In this document: in pieces, positions 46,085 to 53,773 of the stretch | Layout of the letters: each line of letters opens with the position of its first letter | Position numbering within the stretch: the stretch's first letter is position 1 | Source of the DNA: Lactiplantibacillus mudanjiangensis | Lineage (GTDB): Bacteria > Bacillota > Bacilli > Lactobacillales > Lactobacillaceae | Length of the DNA: 64,000 nt | NCBI RefSeq assembly: GCF_005405385.1 | Contig: NZ_BJDY01000002.1 | Coordinates: forward strand, 248,001 to 312,000 | Direction: 5' to 3' | Notes under the pieces: generated by a model | Seen by the model: only the letters and a program-made list of their open reading frames with translations | Databases searched by the model: none | What the model was told of the DNA's origin: nothing | Position numbers and translations under genes: made by a program

Positions 46085-47038
46085 ATGACAAATATGCATG
46101 CCGTGGTTGTCCAACAACCAGGTGATCCATCTGTATTGACTTATACGGAAGTACCACGCCCAACGGTTAAACCGGGTTGGAGTTTAGTTCAAGTCAAAGG
46201 GTTTGGGATTAATCATTCCGAAGTTTTTACACGCCAAGGGTTATCGCCTAGCGTTCAGTTCCCACGAATTTTAGGGATTGAAGCGGTTGGGGTGATCGTT
46301 GAAACAACAGATTCAAATCGTTTGCCAGTTGATCAAACGGTGATGTCATTTATGGGGGAAATGGGTCGTGATTACGATGGTAGTTATGCGGAATACGTTC
46401 TATTACCAAACGAGCAATTGCATCCGGTAACGACGGTTTTGTCATGGGCCGAATTAGCGGCGATTCCTGAAACAGGTTATACGGCATTTGGAGCGTTAAC
46501 TGGCCTACGTTTACAGGCCAACGATCAATTATTGATTCGTGGTGGGACTAGTGGTGTTGGCGTGATGGCGACTAAATTAGCGCATGCTTTGGAACCGAGT
46601 GTACGAGTGACCAGTACGACGCGTCGTGCTGAAAAGACGGCCCAGTTAAAAGCGATAGGCGCCGATGACGTCATCAGTGGTGAATTATCTAAAACGGCTC
46701 GTTTTGATAAGATTTTAGACTTGATTGGACCGAAAACGGCCAAGGACTCACTTCAACACTTAAATATTGGTGGTATCGTCAGTTCAACGGGTCAATTGGG
46801 CGGTCAATGGACTTTTGATGATTTTGAACCCATTATGGATATCCCGAATAATCGATATTTAACCTCATTTTACTCTGGTGACGTTGATACTGACCTTTTG
46901 CAAGACTTACTAGCACTAATTGAAGCGAAACATGTTGATGTTAAACCTGCGCGCGTTTTTAAGCTTGATGAAGTGGCCCAAGCACATGAATTATTAGAGA
47001 GCCATCATAGTTTTGGCAAGTTAGTGGTTGTGATTTAA
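46085..47038 (+). CDS. Zinc-independent quinone oxidoreductase-like protein
   Basis: 317 aa, MDR superfamily. NHSEVFTRQG (~residues 39-48), LGIEAVGVIVE, and nucleotide loop IRGGTSGVGVMATKLAHAL (~residues 151-169). The C-terminal end HELLESHHSFGKLVVVI is the standard MDR ending. It should reduce quinones or alpha,beta-unsaturated carbonyls with NADPH. The DUF296/PPC gene follows after 16 bp, so the two form an operon closed by a strong terminator. TTTGGAGGCTTTTTA precedes the ATG. Confidence 0.9.
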   Translation: MTNMHAVVVQQPGDPSVLTYTEVPRPTVKPGWSLVQVKGFGINHSEVFTRQGLSPSVQFPRILGIEAVGVIVETTDSNRLPVDQTVMSFMGEMGRDYDGSYAEYVLLPNEQLHPVTTVLSWAELAAIPETGYTAFGALTGLRLQANDQLLIRGGTSGVGVMATKLAHALEPSVRVTSTTRRAEKTAQLKAIGADDVISGELSKTARFDKILDLIGPKTAKDSLQHLNIGGIVSSTGQLGGQWTFDDFEPIMDIPNNRYLTSFYSGDVDTDLLQDLLALIEAKHVDVKPARVFKLDEVAQAHELLESHHSFGKLVVVI

Positions 47039-47054
47039 TTAAAGGAGTTCGTGA

Positions 47055-47501
47055 ATGGAAGTTAAACAAACTAAGAATCAAACGATTTATTTACGGTTGG
47101 CTAAGGGCGAATCCCTATTACCGACAATTCAGCAGGTTTGTCAGCAGTTAAACGTCACCGGTGGCTATTTTACCGGTATTGGTGCTTGCAACGCTGCCAC
47201 CATTGCAACTTACTTACCAGATAAACAAGATTTCATTGATCATGAATTTACCGGTATGTTGGAATTGGTCTCATTAACTGGCAACATCTCACTAGATCAT
47301 GATCAACAACCATACTTACATGCGCATGCCAGTTTTTCGTATTTGGATGCAGCGCAAAAAGTGGTACTAACCGGTGGTCATTTAAAGGCCGCCACCATTG
47401 GGTATACTGGCGAAATTGTGATTACGCCAGCTGGATTTGCGATTCAACGTCAATTTGATGACGCGGCTGGGATTGATGTTTGGCAATTACCAACTGATTG
47501 A
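47055..47501 (+). CDS. PPC/DUF296 domain protein
   Basis: 148 aa, a single PPC (plants and prokaryotes conserved) domain. GGYFTGIGACNAATIATY (~residues 35-52) and the LHAHASF segment (His ~95 and 97) carry the conserved metal-binding-like histidines; TGGHLKAATIG follows. Prokaryotic members are trimeric and of uncertain role, often linked to DNA binding or to small-molecule metabolism. Located 16 bp after a quinone reductase-like gene with AAAGGAG as ribosome site. Confidence 0.83.
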   Translation: MEVKQTKNQTIYLRLAKGESLLPTIQQVCQQLNVTGGYFTGIGACNAATIATYLPDKQDFIDHEFTGMLELVSLTGNISLDHDQQPYLHAHASFSYLDAAQKVVLTGGHLKAATIGYTGEIVITPAGFAIQRQFDDAAGIDVWQLPTD

Positions 47502-47502
47502 T

Positions 47503-47538
47503 AAAAAGTGCAACCTCAAGTTGAAGGTTGCACTTTTT
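47503..47538. terminator. Bidirectional terminator after the PPC gene
   Basis: AAAAAGTGCAACCT and AGGTTGCACTTTTT with an 8-nt loop. Confidence 0.92.
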
Positions 47539-47540
47539 GA

Positions 47541-47939
47541 TTAATGAGATTTCACTTGATTGGCGATATAACGGTAGCCTTGTGTTTGACCACCAAATCC
47601 CCAGTCATCGGCGTTGACGTCTTGTAAGACAATATAGCTAGTTGGTGTGACTTGACCCAGTAAATGCTTCAGCCCGGCGAAGGCTTCTGCAATAAAGCGT
47701 GCCTTTTCATTACGGGTATTTGTGCCAGCGGTTAATTTCACTTCCAAATAGAAGTTTTGCGCCGTAACCGATTGTCCACCAACAAACCAACGCTTAGGAT
47801 CGACAAACTGAATATCAACAGCGGCCACGTCGGCTTGTTTACCGAGCACATTGGCGGCTAAATCGGTTAATAAGGTCGCCACCGCTTGAGCGGTTGTTGC
47901 TGACTCGGAAGTTGCTAAACGAACATTTAAATAAGGCAT
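47541..47939 (-). CDS. Tautomerase superfamily protein
   Basis: 132 aa from ATG 47939, chosen because it follows TTGGAGGACTTATC and gives the N-terminal MPY that leaves the catalytic Pro of tautomerases (4-OT/MIF family) exposed after Met removal. The frame is open to 47981 without a ribosome site. The fused two-unit length (~130 aa) resembles MIF/cis-CaaD-like members. Natural substrate unknown. Divergent from a LysR gene at 48051, its likely regulator. Confidence 0.8.
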   Translation of the reverse strand: MPYLNVRLATSESATTAQAVATLLTDLAANVLGKQADVAAVDIQFVDPKRWFVGGQSVTAQNFYLEVKLTAGTNTRNEKARFIAEAFAGLKHLLGQVTPTSYIVLQDVNADDWGFGGQTQGYRYIANQVKSH

Positions 47940-48017
47940 GATAAGTCCTCCAATTGATTTGATGAACTTAGTATAGGTCACTCAAAGATACTTGCCTATT
48001 TTCAAAAAGTGGTATGA

Positions 48018-48036
48018 TTATCACAAAAAGTGATAA
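48018..48036. promoter_or_regulatory. Palindromic operator between tautomerase and LysR genes
   Basis: TTATCAC-AAAAA-GTGATAA, perfect 7-bp arms, 15 bp before the LysR ATG and 79 bp before the tautomerase ATG. Consistent with a LysR autoregulatory site or promoter operator. Confidence 0.5.
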
Positions 48037-48050
48037 CTGGAGTTGAGTAA

Positions 48051-48794
48051 ATGCAAATTCATGACTTGGAAGTCTTTCAAACGTTATATGAGCGTCGATC
48101 GATTAACCAAACGGCCAAAGTGTTGCGGTATTCGCAATCAAATATTACGGCCCGTTTAAAAGCGTTAGAAGCGGAATTGCAAACGCCATTATTTATTCGC
48201 AGTTATCAAGGATTACAGCCGACTAAAGCGGGTGAATTGACTTATCAATATACGCAAACGGTGTTGCAAGCGACGCGTCAATTACGCACACAACTACAAG
48301 CAAAGACGAAGATTCAAACGGTCACCATTTCATCATTGTTGTTCAATTACTTGGTCGTCCAACAACGTCGTTATTCGTTAACCAACTATCAGTTTAAAAT
48401 TGCCTCATCAACGGCCATCGCGACAGCGACACACTTAGATGATCCGCTAGTCATTACGTATGCTAACTTTCAAAATGATCGTTATCTGTTATCGAGTACG
48501 GATTGGCTAACCACCCAGCTACTATCCAGTGATGGGGAAATTGATAAGCGCCCGTATTTGGTGAATAGTGATCAATATTGTCCTTTTCGACAACGAACAT
48601 TAGCCATGGCGACTGATACTGATCAAGTTTTGGCGATTGATTCATGGGAAAGTCTTATTGAGTTGGTTCAGCAAGGCCAAGGAGTGGCGTTATTACCAAA
48701 ATATTTAGTGGCACAAAAGCAGCTAGTCCCAGTTTCTGATTCGGACACAATTAAATTACCTTATCGAACGTATTTATTAAAAGACAATGGTTAA
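48051..48794 (+). CDS. LysR-family regulator with short effector domain
   Basis: 247 aa, about 45 residues shorter than usual. The helix-turn-helix is standard (INQTAKVLRYSQSNITARLK, residues ~18-37) and the dimerisation helix follows to ~residue 90. The effector part is compressed, as in a subgroup of lactobacillar regulators. Frame and ribosome site (CTGGAGTTGAGTAA) look normal, so this is not a clear truncation. Divergent from the tautomerase gene; the acetyltransferase gene follows after 18 bp and may be cotranscribed. Confidence 0.87.
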   Translation: MQIHDLEVFQTLYERRSINQTAKVLRYSQSNITARLKALEAELQTPLFIRSYQGLQPTKAGELTYQYTQTVLQATRQLRTQLQAKTKIQTVTISSLLFNYLVVQQRRYSLTNYQFKIASSTAIATATHLDDPLVITYANFQNDRYLLSSTDWLTTQLLSSDGEIDKRPYLVNSDQYCPFRQRTLAMATDTDQVLAIDSWESLIELVQQGQGVALLPKYLVAQKQLVPVSDSDTIKLPYRTYLLKDNG

Positions 48795-48812
48795 TTCAGT
48801 TAAGGAGCGGTT

Positions 48813-49466
48813 ATGATGGCAATTCCAGATCCAAATCAGGTTCATCCCAATCCAGCGATTCAAGAACTCGTTTTCTTGAAAAATGTGATTACACGACCCA
48901 ATATTGAAGTCGGTGACTATACGTATTATGATGATCCAGTTGATCCGATGGCCTTTGAAAGCCACGTGACGCATCATTATGATTTTTTAGGTGATCGGTT
49001 AATCATCGGAAAGTTTTGTTCGATTGCCCAAGGCATTGAATTTGTGATGAATGGCGCTAACCACGTGATGCGGGGGGCTTCAACGTATCCATTTAATATT
49101 TTGGGTGGTGATTGGCAAGCGTATACACCGGAATTATCGGACCTCCCGTTAAAAGGCGATACGATCGTTGGCAATGATGTGTGGCTTGGGCAAAATGTGA
49201 CAGTCTTGCCGGGAGTGACGATTGGTGATGGCGCGATTGTTGGGGCCAATAGTGTCGTGACTAAATTGGTTCCACCGTACACCATTGTTGGCGGCAATCC
49301 AGCGCAAATGATCCGGCCAAGATTTAAAGATGAAGTTAGTCAAGCCTTATTAAAACTTGCCTGGTGGAATCAAGATATTCACTGGATCACAGCGCATATC
49401 TCGGCTTTGACCCAGACGACACCAACGATTAGCCAACTGAACACTTGGTTAGCGGAGTTGGCTTGA
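48813..49466 (+). CDS. Vat/CatB-type xenobiotic O-acetyltransferase
   Basis: 217 aa, the length of hexapeptide xenobiotic acetyltransferases. VEVGDYTYYDDP-like start (IEVGDYTYYDDP), IIGKFCSIAQGIEFVMNGAN with the catalytic His next (NHVM, ~residue 83), STYPFNILGGDW, then hexapeptide turns IVGNDVWLGQNVTVLPGV and GGNPAQMIRPRF. Relatives acetylate streptogramin A (Vat) or chloramphenicol (CatB), but many chromosomal members have other acceptors, so resistance is not implied. AAGGAGCGGTT precedes the ATG. Followed by a promoter and the rsgA leader. Confidence 0.88.
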   Translation: MMAIPDPNQVHPNPAIQELVFLKNVITRPNIEVGDYTYYDDPVDPMAFESHVTHHYDFLGDRLIIGKFCSIAQGIEFVMNGANHVMRGASTYPFNILGGDWQAYTPELSDLPLKGDTIVGNDVWLGQNVTVLPGVTIGDGAIVGANSVVTKLVPPYTIVGGNPAQMIRPRFKDEVSQALLKLAWWNQDIHWITAHISALTQTTPTISQLNTWLAELA

Positions 49467-49496
49467 TTGACAAGCCAAGACTGAACATGCTAAGCT
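49467..49496 (+). promoter_or_regulatory. Promoter of the rsgA leader
   Basis: TTGACA at 49467-49472 directly after the acetyltransferase stop, 18-bp spacer, TAAGCT at 49491-49496 with an extended TG. Start of transcription near 49503 gives a ~230-nt leader. Confidence 0.6.
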
Positions 49497-49526
49497 ATCG
49501 GTGTTAAATAGAGGGAGGGTTGTTTG

Positions 49527-49544
49527 ATGTCGGTCATTCGTTAA
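49527..49544 (+). CDS. Five-codon upstream ORF in the rsgA leader
   Basis: ATG TCG GTC ATT CGT TAA (MSVIR), 7 nt after a perfect GGGAGGG ribosome site. Far stronger initiation signals than chance for such a short frame. Together with the downstream terminator it suggests ribosome-mediated attenuation. It could also be the relic start of a lost gene. Confidence 0.4.
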   Translation: MSVIR

Positions 49545-49593
49545 GCTTTAGACGCGAATTGTTAAAATAGATCATTTGATCTATTAATTTCGT

Positions 49594-49720
49594 GTACCCT
49601 AAATGCTCAAACGAAGACTTACAGTCAGGCAACACTCGTAAGGAATTCTTTTGTGGTGTCGTGGGTCAAACTCACGGCATCTTTTTTATAATCGCAAGCA
49701 TTAGGGTACCAGGACTTGCG
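49594..49720 (+). promoter_or_regulatory. Leader terminator and alternative pairings ahead of rsgA
   Basis: An intrinsic terminator at 49655-49686 (11-bp wobble-containing stem, then TTTTTT). GTACCCTAAATGCT at 49594-49607 can pair across it with AGCATTAGGGTAC at 49697-49709 (one bulge), and CGCAAG/CTTGCG (49693-49698, 49715-49720) can form a further hairpin beside the rsgA ribosome site. These are mutually exclusive foldings of a switch type. Confidence 0.55.
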
Positions 49721-49733
49721 AAAGGATAAAAAA

Positions 49734-50801
49734 TTGATTATTAATTTAAAAACTTACGGCTTAACAGCCGCTTTTGAAACTGCCGCTGCTAAAAATGCTG
49801 ATTTAGACTTAGCCCGAGTTACCGCTCAACATCGTGAACGTTATCAAGTCATCACGACGTCAGGAGAACGAACGGTGACAGTAACCGGCAAGCTTAGTCA
49901 TCAAGCGATGACACCGGTGGACTTTCCAACGGTTGGTGATTGGGTCTTAGTAACCCCAATCAAGACAACGACTGAACAAAGTGTGATTACCACCATACTG
50001 CCGCGGCATAGCGTTTTAGCCCGAACGGCTGCCGGTAGCGACGTCACCGGTCAACTCATTGCCGCAAATGTTGATACGTTGTTTATTTGTATGGCACTAA
50101 ACGCTGATTTTAATGTGCGGCGATTGGAACGGTATTTAACGATGGCATGGGATAGTGGTGCAACACCTGTCATTGTGTTAACGAAGGCTGATCTATGCCA
50201 AGATTTATCCGATAAATTGGCAGCTTTGGCCGATGTGGCGATGGGGGCGGAAGTGGTTACCTGTTCGATGGCAACTGGCGACGGCCTATCAGCGGTGCAG
50301 GCGTACACGACCGCTGGCAAAACGGTTGCGTTTGTCGGCTCATCGGGTGTTGGAAAATCGACGTTGATTAACCATTTAATCGGTGATGACGTGCTAGTGA
50401 CTAAGACGATTCGGGCCGATGATGATAAAGGTCGGCATGCGACAACTGCGCGCCAATTATTGTTATTGCCAGGTGGTGGCATTGTGATTGATACGCCCGG
50501 TATGCGTGAATTACAACTGTATACGGGGGATCTTGATAGAACGTTTGCCGATATAGCGACTTTAGCACAGCAGTGTAAATTCCGAAATTGTCGGCACCAA
50601 AGTGAGCCGGGTTGTGCAGTACAAGCCGCGATCGCAACTGGCGAATTGGCAATGGATCGGTGGGAGAGTTATCAAAAATTGCAGACCGAATTGCAGTATC
50701 AAGGCATGACGGCCCGTGAACGGGAAAACGCCAAGATCGACCGATTGTTTGGTGGTAAGACTGCTATGCGTCAATTGCTAAAATCTGTAAAACATCGGTA
50801 A
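49734..50801 (+). CDS. rsgA: RsgA, ribosome small subunit-dependent GTPase
   Basis: 355 aa from TTG 49734, after GAAAGGATAAAAAA; the first TTG of the frame (49716) is inside that context and is not used. N-terminal OB fold, then a circularly permuted GTPase: G4 VLTKADL, G1 VGSSGVGKSTLINHLIG (~residues 203-219), G3 DTPGMREL, and the zinc finger CKFRNCRHQSEPGC (~residues 279-292). RsgA tests 30S maturation at the decoding site. Somewhat longer than YloQ-type RsgA (~295), matching a second RsgA group in Bacillota. Its long regulated leader is unusual. Confidence 0.93.
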   Translation: MIINLKTYGLTAAFETAAAKNADLDLARVTAQHRERYQVITTSGERTVTVTGKLSHQAMTPVDFPTVGDWVLVTPIKTTTEQSVITTILPRHSVLARTAAGSDVTGQLIAANVDTLFICMALNADFNVRRLERYLTMAWDSGATPVIVLTKADLCQDLSDKLAALADVAMGAEVVTCSMATGDGLSAVQAYTTAGKTVAFVGSSGVGKSTLINHLIGDDVLVTKTIRADDDKGRHATTARQLLLLPGGGIVIDTPGMRELQLYTGDLDRTFADIATLAQQCKFRNCRHQSEPGCAVQAAIATGELAMDRWESYQKLQTELQYQGMTARERENAKIDRLFGGKTAMRQLLKSVKHR

Positions 50802-50807
50802 TCAAAG

Positions 50808-51322
50808 GTTGAAAGATAAAATCTGAGTTACGCTAAATTAGTCATCTACGCCAGCCAGTGATTCTGCCGGCTGTGGGACCGTTTCCAGCCCCAAGGCCGG
50901 GCTTACATCTCGCTTTTAAGCCTAGCAAAAACCGCTAGTCTCAAAAGTCGTCCACAGCGTAAGCCCGGAAAAATCATCCGGACTAACGCTGTTTTCACGG
51001 CCGGCGCCATCACTGGCTGACTCCGGTTATATCGTCCATCACGGAAACTAAGTAATCCATCATAACCGAGAGTGAGCTCACATTGAGCCCAGCCGTGGGA
51101 GACTCTTAGCGATTTATCGCTTAGAGACTGGCGCTTTTGAAACGCGGGTTTGGCGGTTCAAAACGATGGTCCAGATCGTTCCTTGGCTGGGCCGGTCCGC
51201 CCACAGCGTTCCGGCTCAATGTGGCAATGTGGGCGAACGGCAGGTGGCAAGTATAAGTTTTTTTGGCTGATGAACACTTGCTATATCAACGATTACTGCT
51301 AAAAAGTAACTTTCAATCTTTA
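50808..51322. repeat. Structured dispersed repeat, copy B (~515 bp)
   Basis: Same element as 40209-40660 and the same orientation: identical blocks include GCCAGTGATTCTGCCGGCTG, CGCTTTTAAGCCTAGC, CAGCGTAAGCCCGGAAAAAT and CCACAGCGTTCCGGCTCAA. Ends TTGAAAG (50809-50815) and CTTTCAA (51310-51316). Relative to copy A it has ~85 extra bases around 51095-51180, themselves hairpin-rich (CTCTTAGCG / CGCTTAGAG). It fills the gap between rsgA and the terminator at 51339. Confidence 0.85.
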
Positions 51323-51338
51323 GATTGGTAATTATGTC

Positions 51339-51382
51339 AAACACCCCAGCTAACCAAAATGGCTAGTTGGGGTGTCTTTTTT
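51339..51382. terminator. Terminator between repeat copy B and the P3A ATPase
   Basis: ACACCCCAGCTA and TAGTTGGGGTGT (one G-T pair) followed by TTTTTT on the plus strand. Serves rsgA/repeat transcripts and possibly the convergent ATPase gene. Confidence 0.85.
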
Positions 51383-51386
51383 ATCA

Positions 51387-53666
51387 TTATTTTTGTAAGT
51401 TGACCCAAAGGACATCTAAAACAAGACCGGTGATCAAAGCTGCGACAATGGGAATAACGAGCAGCTTAAGGCTAATCCCGACGATACCCCAACCAGTTAA
51501 GCCCAAGCCAATGGTTAGGACACAATTGAGTAAAACGGCATTTAAAACAGCCCGGCTAGGTTGTTGCTGCCAAAAGTGAGTGGTCGTTCTGGTGATGAGA
51601 ATTGTCAACATGGCACTGAAAACTAAATAAACGTAGAGTGCCGTACTTAATTGATCGAGTGGTGTGCCGTTCTTTAGTAAGCCAGCTAGTAGGCCGAAAC
51701 CAACAAGTGTCCAACCGGCAGCCAGGCCACCGGCTAAGCGCGCTAGGCGACTCAAGTTCCAATGTTCAGGATGAGTCGTGATGCTGGTACGGTCGGTACC
51801 TAAGACTAGCGTCACTAAATCATTCAGAATCGCAACCAGTATCAGGGCATTTAATGCTAGTGGCACCCGGTTAAGCCATAAATAGCCACCAGTGAGTAGT
51901 AAGGTGAGTTCAGCCGTACGTGATAATTTAGTGATTGTCCAAGTCATCATTCGTTGATAGACCCGATGTCCACTATCTAGTAATTGAACTAAAGTAGATA
52001 GGCCTGGTGTCATTAGCACTACCTTAGCTGAACGTTTAGCTAAATCAACCGCATTATTGACAGCAATCCCAACTTCGGCTTGCTTTAAAGCTGGGGCATC
52101 GTTGACGCCATCCCCAGTCATCCCAACGATATAACCAGCTTGTTGAAATTGTTGCACGATAGCCAGTTTGTTTTCTGGGGTCACGGCAGCAATTCCAGCT
52201 AGTTGGGTTAAATCAGTGGCGGGAGTCAAGTCATGGTAGGCTAAGACTTTTCCAGTTAAATTCACGGCTTTAGCAACTGCTTCGGCCGTTTTAGGATGAT
52301 CCCCAGTTAGCATAATCACTTGAACACCACGTTGTTGAAGTGATTGAATAGCTGCAGCACTGTCTGGCCGTGGTTGATCTTGTAACATGAATACGCCCAT
52401 TAATTGGTCAGCAACCATCACCGCAACGGTTCGATTGGTATCGGCGGTTATGGCGGTTGGTAAAGTCGGTGAGTTAGTCGCCATTGCGGCTAAACGTTGC
52501 CAGCTGCCTAACTTAACTGAAACATGACCTTGGCCAGTATTGACGATTGCAGCAGCATAACCGATGGTGGCATCAAATGGACTGAACTTGACTGGAACTA
52601 GTGGCGTTAAATGTTGTTGAGTGGCTGCGTTTAAAATGGCGTTGTCGACAACGCTAGGGTGTTGCTGATCAACCGCACTAGTCGCCATTTCCAATAGCCA
52701 CTGGTCAGTTTTGCTTGAAAAGTTGTCGCAACGCTGAACTTCTGGTCGATTCATGGTAATCGTTCCAGTCTTATCTAAAAGTAATAAGTTCAGGTTGGCT
52801 GCTTCTTGAATACCACTGAGATCGCTTACTAAAACATGTTGCTGACTGAGTACCTGGGCTTCAACCGAATTGGCAACGGCAAAGCTTGATGGCATGGCAA
52901 TTGGAATCGTTGCAATAAAGAGCATTGCCAAAAACGGGAGCATCGCAACGAGATCTGCTCGACGAAAAATGGCCGTGATGAGTAATAAGACGGCTAAGAT
53001 CGTATCCAGCAAGGCCAGATAGCCGATAATTTTGCCGAGTAATTGTTGTAAATGTCCAGGAGCCGAATGTTGATTTAAGAGACTAATGGTTTTGCCAGCA
53101 CGGCTTGCAGCGCCGGTTGCGGTAACCGTTGCAAGACTGTGTCCTGATAAAATCGTGGTACCCGCATAGGCCGTGGCATGACGTTCGCGTTGAACCGCTG
53201 TTGATTCACCCGTAATGGAACTTTCATCGATTGTTAGCGATGCGGTTAATAGGTCAACATCGGCTGGGATGATATCGCCACGTCGCAAACTGACCAAATC
53301 GCCACGAACCAATTGGTTGACCGGGATGGTTAGCCATTGGTCAGAGCGTTTGACTGCAGCTGTTGGTGTTAGGTCATTTGAGAGTGATTGTAAAACCCGC
53401 TGGGCGCGTCGGGCCTGAATCGCCCCAGTGACGGCTGCGAATAATAACATCAGAATGATAAAACCCGCTTGAATGAATTTGCCTGAGCCGATTTCTACTA
53501 GGAGGGCGCCCTCTAAAATCCAAGCACTTGGTTCCCATAGCCGACTTAGAATGGCGCGTTTAAAGTTGAATGCGGTTATGGCAACCTCATTAAGACCATC
53601 TTCATGTAATCGTTGTGTTGCTTGCGTTTTCGTTAGTCCAGTTAAGGTTGAATCTGTGGTAGCCAT
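51387..53666 (-). CDS. P-type ATPase of the P3A (proton-pump-like) group
   Basis: 759 aa from ATG 53666 (AGAAAGGTGACGGTTTTT upstream). LWEPSAWILEGALLVEI in TM1-2 is the hallmark of plasma-membrane H+-ATPase-like bacterial proteins. TGES dephosphorylation loop, LLLLDKTGTIT phosphorylation site, MTGDGVNDAPALKQA hinge and a membrane C-terminal half are all intact. In lactobacilli these pumps are annotated as cation- or H+-transporting; the true ion is not established. Monocistronic on the minus strand, upstream of which lies the convergent-oriented enolase 3' end in the same direction. Confidence 0.92.
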   Translation of the reverse strand: MATTDSTLTGLTKTQATQRLHEDGLNEVAITAFNFKRAILSRLWEPSAWILEGALLVEIGSGKFIQAGFIILMLLFAAVTGAIQARRAQRVLQSLSNDLTPTAAVKRSDQWLTIPVNQLVRGDLVSLRRGDIIPADVDLLTASLTIDESSITGESTAVQRERHATAYAGTTILSGHSLATVTATGAASRAGKTISLLNQHSAPGHLQQLLGKIIGYLALLDTILAVLLLITAIFRRADLVAMLPFLAMLFIATIPIAMPSSFAVANSVEAQVLSQQHVLVSDLSGIQEAANLNLLLLDKTGTITMNRPEVQRCDNFSSKTDQWLLEMATSAVDQQHPSVVDNAILNAATQQHLTPLVPVKFSPFDATIGYAAAIVNTGQGHVSVKLGSWQRLAAMATNSPTLPTAITADTNRTVAVMVADQLMGVFMLQDQPRPDSAAAIQSLQQRGVQVIMLTGDHPKTAEAVAKAVNLTGKVLAYHDLTPATDLTQLAGIAAVTPENKLAIVQQFQQAGYIVGMTGDGVNDAPALKQAEVGIAVNNAVDLAKRSAKVVLMTPGLSTLVQLLDSGHRVYQRMMTWTITKLSRTAELTLLLTGGYLWLNRVPLALNALILVAILNDLVTLVLGTDRTSITTHPEHWNLSRLARLAGGLAAGWTLVGFGLLAGLLKNGTPLDQLSTALYVYLVFSAMLTILITRTTTHFWQQQPSRAVLNAVLLNCVLTIGLGLTGWGIVGISLKLLVIPIVAALITGLVLDVLWVNLQK

Positions 53667-53773
53667 AAAAACCGTCACCTTTCTAAAGACACCAAATGGG
53701 CCATGTTATTGCTGCAATTAGCAACTACCAAGACCCATTGAGTGACCATTTTATTTAATGATTGTTTTAAAGC

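Noticed and set aside
49701-49712. TTAGGGTACCAGG suggestive of a T-box core before rsgA
   Set aside because: The conserved AGGGUGGNACCGCG is not matched and no specifier stem is seen; better explained as part of a long-range helix.
50051-50482. 143-aa minus-strand ORF inside rsgA
   Set aside because: Covers the GTPase motifs of rsgA in antisense; shadow.
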